Source of the DNA: Hungateiclostridiaceae bacterium UBA1305
GTDB lineage: Bacteria; Bacillota; Clostridia; Acetivibrionales; DTU013
Length of the DNA stretch: 12,557 nt
Direction of reading: 5' to 3'
NCBI GenBank assembly: GCA_002307275.1
Contig: DBTX01000087.1
Location: 25,216 to 37,772, forward strand
Both the position numbers and the translations under genes were made by a program. Shown one piece after another: positions 7,092 to 12,557 of this stretch. The first letter of the stretch is position 1. Each line of letters opens with the position of its first letter. Below the pieces are notes generated by a model that saw nothing but the letters and a program-made list of their open reading frames with translations, made no database searches and was not told the DNA's origin.

Positions 7092-7649
7092 ATGGGTAAA
7101 CTCATTTTGGTTACAGGCGGTGCCAGAAGCGGTAAAAGCAGGTATGCTGAAGAAAGGGCACGCAATTTTGGCGGCAGGATACTGTATATTGCAACAGCTA
7201 TTGCCATGGATGAGGAAATGAACGAGAGAATTCGACGTCATCGGATGCAAAGGCCGGCTAACTGGGAAACACTTGAGTCTTTCCGCGACTTTGAGGTCAG
7301 CCTTCCAGGACTGCTAAAGGACCGTGAGGCTGTCCTGCTGGACTGCGTAACGGTAATGGTTTCGAACATCATGCTGCAAAAAGCGATGGACTGGGAGGAC
7401 TTATCCATTGAGGATATAAATGAAGTTGAAAAGGAAGTTATACAACAAGTGGAATCGCTGCTGTCAATCATACAAACGGCGGAAATACCTTTCATACTGG
7501 TGACAAATGAACTGGGAATGGGCGTTGTTCCGCCCTACGCACTTGGCAGGGCTGTGCGTGATATAGCCGGCAGGGTGAATCAGGTACTGGCCAGGGCAGC
7601 AGATGAAGTACATCTCTGTGTTTCCGGCATACCTGTCAGGATAAAATAG
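7092..7649 (+). CDS. cobU: Adenosylcobinamide kinase / adenosylcobinamide-phosphate guanylyltransferase
   Basis: Bifunctional enzyme: phosphorylates adenosylcobinamide, then adds GMP to give adenosylcobinamide-GDP. The start ATG 7092 gives MGKLILVTGGARSGKS, the usual N-terminus, at 185 aa; ATG 7071 would add seven residues without a suitable SD. The P-loop is GGARSGKS (9-16). RIRRHRMQRPANWET contains His50, which appears to correspond to the guanylylated histidine of the Salmonella enzyme (alignment by eye). LVTNELGMGVVP and RDIAGRVNQ.LA.AADEV..CVSGIPVRIK are further family signatures. It lies 132 bases after btuD, with no convincing terminator or promoter in the gap, so it is probably the same operon. 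Confidence 0.95.
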   Translation: MGKLILVTGGARSGKSRYAEERARNFGGRILYIATAIAMDEEMNERIRRHRMQRPANWETLESFRDFEVSLPGLLKDREAVLLDCVTVMVSNIMLQKAMDWEDLSIEDINEVEKEVIQQVESLLSIIQTAEIPFILVTNELGMGVVPPYALGRAVRDIAGRVNQVLARAADEVHLCVSGIPVRIK

Positions 7650-7664
7650 GCGCAGGCTAATGAA

Positions 7665-7755
7665 GGGCTCCTGACCGGGCCTTGATGGGGCGATGGGGGC
7701 AACTGATGGGCTAGCGGCGGGGCTCTTGAGGGGCTCTGACGGGGGGGCTTGAGGG
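7665..7755 (+). repeat. G-rich imperfect tandem repeat with G-quadruplex pattern between cobU and cobS
   Basis: About nine imperfect units of roughly 10-13 bases, each starting with a G-run, fill the cobU-cobS spacer; the clearest form is GGGGCTCTTGA. G-runs of three or more occur at 7665, 7677, 7687, 7695, 7708, 7719, 7730, 7741 (seven G) and 7753. The last four runs, with loops of 7, 7 and 5 bases, meet the common pattern of four G3+ runs with 1-7 base loops. The G-rich strand is the transcribed-sense strand, so both DNA and mRNA could fold. Start and end are approximate. Confidence 0.8.
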
Positions 7756-7784
7756 ATTCTATTGCCTGAAGGAAGGTTGTATAT

Positions 7785-8576
7785 ATGATATATCTAAGGC
7801 GTTTTGTCCTAATGCTGCAGTTTATGACTACAATACCCATTTGGGTAAGCATAAAAGCTGACAAGGAGGATTTTGGCAAAGGGCTTGTCCTTGCTCCTGT
7901 TGTCGGATTGCTCATAGGTGTGCTGTTGGCTGGCGGAAACTATATGCTGGGTTTGCTGTTTCCGCCCCTGGTCACGGCTGTTTTGACAATTGTATTTTAC
8001 ATTATACTCACTGGCGGTCTACATCTGGATGGTTTGGGCGACACTGCCGACGGTCTGTTTTCCAACCGGCCAAGGGAGCGGATGCTTGAAATTATGAAAG
8101 ACAGCAGGGTAGGAACAAATGCTGTCCTTATTCTGATCATCGTTGTATTTTTGGATATTTCACTTCTTTCCTCCATTCAAAACCAAACAATTTTCATTCT
8201 TTTATTTATGCCTGTTGCGGGCAGAATTGCCTCCATTGTGGGTGCGGGTTCATCACAGTATGCCGGTACGTCCGACGGCCCGGGCAGGTGGTGTGTTGAA
8301 CTCTGCGGTTTGAAGGATGTGCTGTCCGGTCTTGTTATTTATTTTGTCATATTTGCCACAGCAGCCGGGATTACAGGTCTGTACACAGGCGTGACAGGTT
8401 TTCTTTCAGGAGTTGGAATTCTGCTCACTGCACTTATTCCGCCTTTTTCCGCATTTGTACTTGTGAGATTTTTTGGAAGCAAACTCGGCGGTGTAACAGG
8501 TGATATTCTGGGAGCTGTGTGTGAACTGAACCAGGTTGTTTTTCTGTTGACAGCTTTCCTGCTGCTTGGATTGTAA
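7785..8576 (+). CDS. cobS: Adenosylcobinamide-GDP ribazoletransferase (cobalamin synthase)
   Basis: Membrane enzyme joining adenosylcobinamide-GDP with alpha-ribazole (or its phosphate), the step that completes the lower ligand of cobalamin. The start ATG 7785 has GGAAGG (7771-7776) 8 bases upstream. Length is 263 aa, normal for CobS. The signature HLDGLGDTADG (80-90) holds conserved acidic residues, and MKDSRVGT (104-111) follows it. The rest is mostly hydrophobic, consistent with several membrane spans. It is the last gene of the cobalamin operon. No clear intrinsic terminator was found behind it. The partner genes cobT and cobC are not in the window. Confidence 0.95.
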   Translation: MIYLRRFVLMLQFMTTIPIWVSIKADKEDFGKGLVLAPVVGLLIGVLLAGGNYMLGLLFPPLVTAVLTIVFYIILTGGLHLDGLGDTADGLFSNRPRERMLEIMKDSRVGTNAVLILIIVVFLDISLLSSIQNQTIFILLFMPVAGRIASIVGAGSSQYAGTSDGPGRWCVELCGLKDVLSGLVIYFVIFATAAGITGLYTGVTGFLSGVGILLTALIPPFSAFVLVRFFGSKLGGVTGDILGAVCELNQVVFLLTAFLLLGL

Positions 8577-8674
8577 GAATGTTGTAAGAAATAGATCAAA
8601 CCATTTGTAAAAAGTTGTTGCTATCATTGTCCCATGGGATTAAAGAAAGATTTCAAGTACATACAATTTGATGG
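8577..8674. other. Spacer after cobS with short palindromes
   Basis: No gene is seen here. TTGTAAGAA occurs at 8571-8579 (across the cobS stop) and again at 8582-8590. TCCCATGGGA (8630-8639) is a perfect 10-bp palindrome. GTCCCAT (8629-8635) is inverted as ATGGGAC (8671-8677), next to the repeat array. No convincing promoter or terminator could be picked. Confidence 0.45.
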
Positions 8675-8838
8675 GACTGGCCGTTGATTGTGTCAACTGT
8701 TTGCCAATGCAAATGGACTAATCGTTGAACGTGTCAACTGCTTGCCCATGCATCTGGGCTAATCGTTGAACGTGTCAACTGTTTGCCCATGCAAATGGAC
8801 TAATCGTTGAACGTGTCTACTACTCGCCCATGCATCCT
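8675..8838. repeat. Four 41-bp direct tandem repeats upstream of the response regulator
   Basis: Four units with an exact 41-bp period start at 8675, 8716, 8757 and 8798. Units 2 and 3 are nearly identical; units 1 and 4 have diverged. Each of units 1-3 has GTTGA, five bases, TCAAC. Units 1 and 3 also carry TTTGC, four bases, GCAAA, a second small dyad. Unit 4 has lost parts of both. There are no unique spacers, so it is not a CRISPR array. It ends 70 bases before the response regulator start. The 41-bp period is about four DNA turns, which would put the dyads on one helix face, as in a multi-site operator. This role is inference. Confidence 0.88.
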
Positions 8839-8908
8839 GGAAAAATGGTGGCAATACGGGAGATATCCTGTTTAAAACTCGGAATTCGATGATACGGGGG
8901 CTGAAAGC

Positions 8909-9598
8909 ATGTATAACATACTGGTATGCGATGACGACAAGGCAATTGTCAAGGCGGTTGAGATTTATTTGAAGCAGGATGGATATTCAGTGATAAAAGC
9001 CTATGACGGGGTTGAAGCGCTGAAAGCAGTTGAAGAAAATGAACTTCACCTGATCATCCTGGATATCATGATGCCGGGCCTCGATGGCCTCATGACAACT
9101 GTAAAGGTGCGGGAGAAATGTAATATTCCAATCATCCTGCTTTCGGCAAAATCTCAGGATACCGACAAAATAGCAGGCTTGAATTTTGGAGCGGATGATT
9201 ATGTGACAAAGCCGTTCAACCTTCTTGAATTGCTTGCCAGAGTAAAGTCTCAGCTGCGCAGATATACACAATTGGGCAGTATGGAGATGAAGCCCGGTAT
9301 TATTAAAAATGGCGGACTGATGCTGGATGATGAGTTGAAAGAGGTGCGTGTCGACGGGGAGCTGGTTAGAATGACGCCAATCGAGTATCGTATCATTAAG
9401 CTGTTGATGGAGAGCAGGGGCAAGGTGTTCTCCATGAGCGAAATTTATGAGAAGGTATGGAACGAGCCGTCCTTTTCCGTTGAAAACACAGTAGCTGTGC
9501 ATGTGCGACGTATCAGGGAAAAGCTTGAAATCAATCCGAAGGATCCCAAATATTTAAAGGTGGTGTGGGGAATTGGATATAAAATTGAGAAATACTAG
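8909..9598 (+). CDS. OmpR/VanR-family response regulator
   Basis: Cytoplasmic transcription factor, 229 aa. The receiver domain (1-~120) has the acidic pocket Asp8/Asp9, phospho-acceptor Asp52, MMPGLDG (54-60), the switch Ser79 and Lys101 in the DDYVTKPF segment. A winged-helix DNA-binding domain follows (about 128-229), with LTPIEYRI-like MTPIEYRIIKLL, the recognition region ENTVAVHVRRIREKLE and a C-terminal YLKVVWGIGYKIEKY hairpin. The start ATG 8909 has GGGGG (8896-8900) 8 bases upstream, a modest SD. It overlaps the histidine kinase gene, so the two form a pair. The repeat array just upstream could be its own binding site. Target genes cannot be named. Confidence 0.95.
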   Translation: MYNILVCDDDKAIVKAVEIYLKQDGYSVIKAYDGVEALKAVEENELHLIILDIMMPGLDGLMTTVKVREKCNIPIILLSAKSQDTDKIAGLNFGADDYVTKPFNLLELLARVKSQLRRYTQLGSMEMKPGIIKNGGLMLDDELKEVRVDGELVRMTPIEYRIIKLLMESRGKVFSMSEIYEKVWNEPSFSVENTVAVHVRRIREKLEINPKDPKYLKVVWGIGYKIEKY

Positions 9599-11558
9599 GT
9601 ATTCAATCATCGTGAAAGCAGCTGCAGTACTACTGATATGGCTTTCTTTTGCCGGAATATTTGCCTCGGCGGTTTTTGTGGAAAGATACTCAAGTGATAT
9701 TGAAAAAAGAAATTACAATGAGACTACAGGTTTTTCCGATCTTTTCAGTAATAGCTTTAGAAATGCGGTCGATAATACAGTAGTGCCGGATCTTGCGAAA
9801 GACGGATACGGATATACCGGCAGCGGTGATCGGCCTTCGCAGGGGAATTTACCCAATATGGTGAACTTTAAATATATCGCCAGAAATTATATAACAGGAG
9901 AAGTGGTCTCAAATTTTGACAGGAAGACCAAGTCTGTTGAGGAAGTAAAAAAAGAATTTGAAAAGTACGGGACCTATCTTTTTTACTCCTCTTTAAAGTC
10001 AAGCTTTTCAAATAATCTGGCATCCTGTAACCTATCGGATTATAAAACGAAACTGGATGCCCTGTCTATAGAAATATTTGCGGTAGTTGAAAATAAGCCG
10101 ATTCCCGGTGATGGATTTTACGATCTTGCAATAGAGCATGGAAAGGTACATGGGCTGATCCCGTTATTTATTCTTATTGCATCAGTTTCATTGCTTCTGG
10201 GTGTTGGATGCTTTATTTACCTGATAATGGTTGCCGGCAGAAGAGAGAAAAATGGGAAAATAGTGCCTTCCTTTATCGACTGGTTCTTTAATGACATACA
10301 TACCATAATTGCCATTTATTTGGCAGGCCTTTTTGTAAATCAAGCTGGCAGGTTCGCTGGATCACTTGATGACAATATCTCCGGAATAGTTGCTGCCGGC
10401 CTGCTTGTATCAATCTCTTTGATGATCCTGCTCAGTTATGTTTTAAGTATGATACGGCATATAAAAATGGGGACAATATTCAAGCACACATTCGTATTTG
10501 CATTAATAAAAATGATGAAAAGCATATTCATTCAGCTTTTTTCGTCAAAAGCCTTTAGGCCTTCGATATTGGTTCTGCTGCTGGTGTATGGAGGGCTGAA
10601 TTCCATTCTGTTCGCCGTAGCTGCCAGTGCGGGAGGAAATGCATTCCTTCTGATTCTGTTTATACAGGCAATCTTTAATATTGCGGTGATCTATTATGTA
10701 TCAAAAGCACTGCAATCAATTACTGCCATCATGGCATGGGTGAAGGAAATGACAAAAGGCAATCTGGAACAACCATTGGATAAAGATCGCTTAAGTCCTG
10801 CATTCACAGGGTTCGCAAACAATATAGAAAGCCTGCAGACCGGGATAAAATATGCAGTTTCCGAGGCGGTAAAGGGGGAAAGGCTTAAAACCGAGCTGAT
10901 TACCAATGTATCTCACGATCTGAAGACTCCGCTTACATCGATTATCAATTATGTTGATCTGCTGAAGAAGGAAAACCTGGAGAATGAGACTGTCAATGAG
11001 TACATCGGCGTTCTGGAGGAAAAATCAGGGAGATTGAAAAAGTTGATTGAGGACCTCATTGAAGCATCAAAAGCGGCCAGCGGTGACATGCGTGTGAATC
11101 TGGAGGATGTGGATCTCTGTTCTCTGGTCGGTCAGGCTGTGGCTGAATATAATGAAAAAGTATTGAATGCCGGATTGGATGTCAGAGTCAGACATTGCGA
11201 ACAACCTGTAGTTGTAAAAGGGGATGGAACACTTGTTTGGCGGATCATGGATAACCTTTTATCAAATATCGTAAAATACTCTCAAAGAAATTCCAGAGTA
11301 TATATCGACATTGATCAAACGCAAACCGACGGTGTCATTACCATAAAGAATATCTCTGAAATGCCGCTGGATATATCTGTTGATCAGATGCTTGAACGTT
11401 TTGTAAGAGGTGACAGTTCACGTTCTACCGAGGGATCGGGACTTGGCCTGTCAATAGCAAAGAGTCTTTCAGAGATACAGGGCGGCAAACTGGAATTGAG
11501 CATTGACGGGGATCTATTCAAAGTCATTGTCAGCCTGCCGGTTTCAGTCGGGACATAA
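9573..11558 (+). CDS. Multi-spanning sensor histidine kinase, partner of the upstream regulator
   Basis: Membrane kinase of about 661 aa. Predicted spans by hydrophobicity: 12-33, then a ~160-residue outside domain, 195-221, 242-258, 272-294, 330-350 and 355-375; a HAMP-like linker may follow (~376-430). The HisKA segment NVSHDLKTPLTSIINYVDLL has phospho-acceptor His448. The ATPase domain has the N-box DNLLSNIVKYS (560-570) and G2 box GSGLGLSIA (621-629). The usual DxGxG box is replaced by IKNISEMPLDIS, a form I recall from some clostridial VanS-like kinases. The start is uncertain: TTG 9573 or TTG 9585, both overlapping the regulator gene, neither with a strong SD. The signal it senses is unknown. 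Confidence 0.92.
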   Translation: MDIKLRNTRYSIIVKAAAVLLIWLSFAGIFASAVFVERYSSDIEKRNYNETTGFSDLFSNSFRNAVDNTVVPDLAKDGYGYTGSGDRPSQGNLPNMVNFKYIARNYITGEVVSNFDRKTKSVEEVKKEFEKYGTYLFYSSLKSSFSNNLASCNLSDYKTKLDALSIEIFAVVENKPIPGDGFYDLAIEHGKVHGLIPLFILIASVSLLLGVGCFIYLIMVAGRREKNGKIVPSFIDWFFNDIHTIIAIYLAGLFVNQAGRFAGSLDDNISGIVAAGLLVSISLMILLSYVLSMIRHIKMGTIFKHTFVFALIKMMKSIFIQLFSSKAFRPSILVLLLVYGGLNSILFAVAASAGGNAFLLILFIQAIFNIAVIYYVSKALQSITAIMAWVKEMTKGNLEQPLDKDRLSPAFTGFANNIESLQTGIKYAVSEAVKGERLKTELITNVSHDLKTPLTSIINYVDLLKKENLENETVNEYIGVLEEKSGRLKKLIEDLIEASKAASGDMRVNLEDVDLCSLVGQAVAEYNEKVLNAGLDVRVRHCEQPVVVKGDGTLVWRIMDNLLSNIVKYSQRNSRVYIDIDQTQTDGVITIKNISEMPLDISVDQMLERFVRGDSSRSTEGSGLGLSIAKSLSEIQGGKLELSIDGDLFKVIVSLPVSVGT

Positions 11559-11567
11559 ACACGTGTT
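11558..11567. other. 10-bp perfect palindrome at the kinase stop
   Basis: AACACGTGTT begins on the last base of the kinase stop codon. It is perfectly symmetrical but has no loop and no following T-run, so it is not a terminator in itself. It could be a protein site or chance. Confidence 0.3.
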
Positions 11568-11628
11568 GTACAATGAGACATTATCACGATTCGATCGGCG
11601 ATTTTTTAGTTTATTATATTTTAATCTA

Positions 11629-11657
11629 TTGACAAATCAAAGCATTCCTATTATTAT
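11629..11657 (+). promoter_or_regulatory. Sigma-A promoter for the ECF S-component gene
   Basis: A perfect -35 TTGACA (11629-11634) is followed at 17-bp spacing by TATTAT (11652-11657), five of six matches to the -10 consensus, in AT-rich surroundings. Transcription would begin near 11664 and leave a leader of about 220 bases before the coding start. It makes the transporter a unit separate from the two-component genes. Confidence 0.72.
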
Positions 11658-11667
11658 ATCTCTAATC

Positions 11668-11701
11668 TATCGATACACTTTATAACCGTATCGATACACT
11701 T
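11668..11701. repeat. Pair of 13-bp direct repeats just after the promoter
   Basis: TATCGATACACTT occurs at 11668-11680 and at 11689-11701, exactly 21 bp apart (two DNA turns). It begins at the predicted transcription start. The spacing suits a dimeric or paired repressor site on one face of the helix; the binding factor is unknown. Confidence 0.65.
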
Positions 11702-11723
11702 AGACAATGCTTAGTATATTTTT

Positions 11724-11847
11724 GGATGCTCCCATCTTTTGTGTAAGTGTATTGAATATATGGATATATTGGTATTCGACAATGGATGCCCCTTCTTCCT
11801 TTGTGCAAGGATATCGAATATATGGATATATTAGCATTAGGCAAAGG
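11724..11847. repeat. Two ~60-bp tandem repeats with 16-bp palindromic cores in the ECF gene leader
   Basis: Copy 1 (11724-11783) and copy 2 (11784-11847) both begin with GGATGC and share a 17-bp identical block GAATATATGGATATATT (from 11754 and 11816). The block holds the perfect palindrome AATATAT-GG-ATATATT. The cores lie 62 bp apart and the left ends 60 bp apart, so a 2-base insertion separates the copies. In each copy a sequence like TCYTTTGT on the left can pair with a RCAAWGG-like sequence on the right (CCTTTG 11799-11804 with CAAAGG 11842-11847 in copy 2). In copy 2, GGATGCCCC (11784-11792) can also pair with GGGGTAATCC ahead of the start. No known riboswitch motif was recognised. Confidence 0.7.
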
Positions 11848-11885
11848 TGGGGGTAATCCTTATAAATATATTTGGAGGGATTGCT

Positions 11886-12452
11886 TTGAAGAATGATTCT
11901 GTGAGAAAACTGGCAATGAACGGCCTGATGATAGCACTTGTGTTTCTGGCCACCTACTTTACACGTATACCGACATTTCTGCCCGGTGGATATTTCAATC
12001 TTGGAGATTCCATAATTATGCTGGCTTCTGCGTTTCTAGGCCCTGTAGGAGGTCTGATTGCAGGTGGAATAGGCTCAGCTTTTGCCGATCTTGCGGCCGG
12101 CGCATTTATTTTTGCTCCTATCACTCTTGTAGTAAAGGGAATTGAGGGACTTGTCGTTGGATTGCTGGCAGCGAACTACATAAAGTCAAATGGATTAAAG
12201 CAGCCAGGAACAGGAAGTAATCCGGCCAACCTGAATCTCATATTGGCTTTGGCAGTTGGAGCGATCATCATGGTTGCCGGCTATTTTTCCGGAGAAGCTT
12301 TTATTTTAAGCTTGTTTGACAAAGCATTCGGAATTGTAGCAGCGGCAGGAGAGCTTGTGGCAAATTTGATACAGGGTGGGTTAAGCGCGATACTGGCATA
12401 CTTTCTCATAATAGTCCTTTCCAGAATGGGAGTCCAAAAGTATATAAGCTGA
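11886..12452 (+). CDS. ECF-type transporter substrate-binding S component
   Basis: Small membrane protein that captures a vitamin-like substrate and works with a shared EcfA-EcfA'-EcfT module encoded elsewhere. The TTG start at 11886 has GGAGGG (11874-11879) 6 bases upstream and gives MKNDSVRKLAMNGLMIALV, 188 aa. The upstream in-frame GTG at 11847 lacks an SD and adds 13 residues. Five to six hydrophobic spans are visible. YFNLGDSIIMLASAFLGPVG and IAGGIGSAFADL, followed by APITLVVKGIEG, resemble the HmpT/PF07155-like group of S components. The substrate cannot be assigned: a thiamine precursor, another vitamin, or alpha-ribazole (CblT-type) are options. The cobalamin genes upstream are suggestive only, as no cobalamin riboswitch precedes this gene. 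Confidence 0.85.
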   Translation: MKNDSVRKLAMNGLMIALVFLATYFTRIPTFLPGGYFNLGDSIIMLASAFLGPVGGLIAGGIGSAFADLAAGAFIFAPITLVVKGIEGLVVGLLAANYIKSNGLKQPGTGSNPANLNLILALAVGAIIMVAGYFSGEAFILSLFDKAFGIVAAAGELVANLIQGGLSAILAYFLIIVLSRMGVQKYIS

Positions 12453-12466
12453 ACAAATTAGTGTAT

Positions 12467-12486
12467 TCAAACATCAAAATGTTTGA
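12467..12486. other. Short hairpin after the S-component gene
   Basis: TCAAACAT, loop CAAA, ATGTTTGA: a perfect 8-bp stem 14 bases after the stop. It is AT-rich and has no T-run on either side, so it is a weak terminator candidate at best. Confidence 0.4.
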
Positions 12487-12549
12487 CATTCTGAGTGCAG
12501 CGAAGAATTCTGGACTGCTTAAGATCCTTTGCCAATGCTCAGAATGACA
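12485..12549. repeat. Degenerate palindromic repeat at the right edge
   Basis: CATTCTGAG (12487-12495) is perfectly inverted as CTCAGAATG (12538-12546), with GCGAAGAATTC and AAGATCCTTTGCC between them. The arms and the GAAGAAT and AAGATCCTT segments resemble the dispersed TCATTCTGAGCGAAGCGAAGAATC-type repeats I recall from many anaerobic bacterial genomes, here decayed. It may be cut by the window edge. It has no coding capacity and would be a non-autonomous or REP/MITE-like element. Confidence 0.55.
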
Positions 12550-12557
12550 TTGTAAGC

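Noticed and set aside
7650..7784. Gene on the - strand through the G-rich spacer (open to 7915)
   Set aside because: It is Pro/Ser-rich only because of the C-runs, overlaps cobS and cobU, and has no SD or family match.
8605..8645. Promoter for the response regulator (TTGTAA or TTGTTG as -35)
   Set aside because: No -10 box of reasonable quality falls at 16-18 bp from either hexamer.
8675..8838. CRISPR array
   Set aside because: The repeats are contiguous with no unique spacers, the 41-bp units drift in sequence, and no cas genes are present.
11583..11608. Intrinsic terminator for the histidine kinase (T-run at 11602-11607)
   Set aside because: The only stem before the T-run is CGAT-TCG-ATCG with four pairs and a gap before the T-run, which is too weak to call.
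11664..11885. TPP, preQ1 or cobalamin riboswitch ahead of the S component
   Set aside because: None of the conserved blocks of these classes is visible in the leader.

Overview
The window looks like a chromosomal segment from a low-to-mid GC Gram-positive anaerobe of the class Clostridia. Every gene lies on the + strand. Strong Shine-Dalgarno (SD) sequences, several TTG/GTG starts, a lipoprotein-type binding protein, an ECF-transporter S component and VanR-like two-component proteins all fit this. No strain or species can be named from the sequence alone.

Layout. (1) Positions 1-2345: the 3' part of homoserine dehydrogenase, then aspartokinase. The aspartokinase carries a well-formed in-frame internal start that would give a separate regulatory beta subunit. 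(2) Positions 2346-2906: a non-coding stretch with a REP-like palindromic element, a promoter, a 19-bp dyad, a cobalamin riboswitch, a possible 13-aa leader ORF and a strong intrinsic terminator. (3) Positions 2907-8576: a corrinoid uptake and salvage operon, cobO-like adenosyltransferase, btuF, btuC, btuD (with an extra C-terminal domain), cobU, cobS. A G-rich tandem array lies between cobU and cobS. (4) Positions 8577-8908: a non-coding stretch with four 41-bp tandem repeats containing small dyads. (5) Positions 8909-11558: an OmpR/VanR-type response regulator overlapping an unusual multi-membrane-span histidine kinase. (6) Positions 11559-11885: an AT-rich leader with a near-consensus sigma-A promoter and two sets of direct repeats. 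(7) Positions 11886-12452: an ECF-type transporter S component. (8) The right edge holds a small hairpin and a degenerate palindromic repeat.

How the genes work together. BtuFCD would import corrinoids or cobinamide. The adenosyltransferase adds the upper ligand, CobU activates adenosylcobinamide to the GDP form, and CobS joins it to alpha-ribazole. The riboswitch and terminator at the head of the operon would shut it down when cobalamin is plentiful. De novo corrin-ring genes, cobT and cobC are not in the window, so it shows salvage only. The two-component system and the ECF S component appear to be separate transcription units.

No wholly new system is evident. The best leads are the BtuD C-terminal domain, the repeat arrays at 8675-8838 and 11724-11847, the G-rich cobU-cobS spacer, and the internal aspartokinase start.
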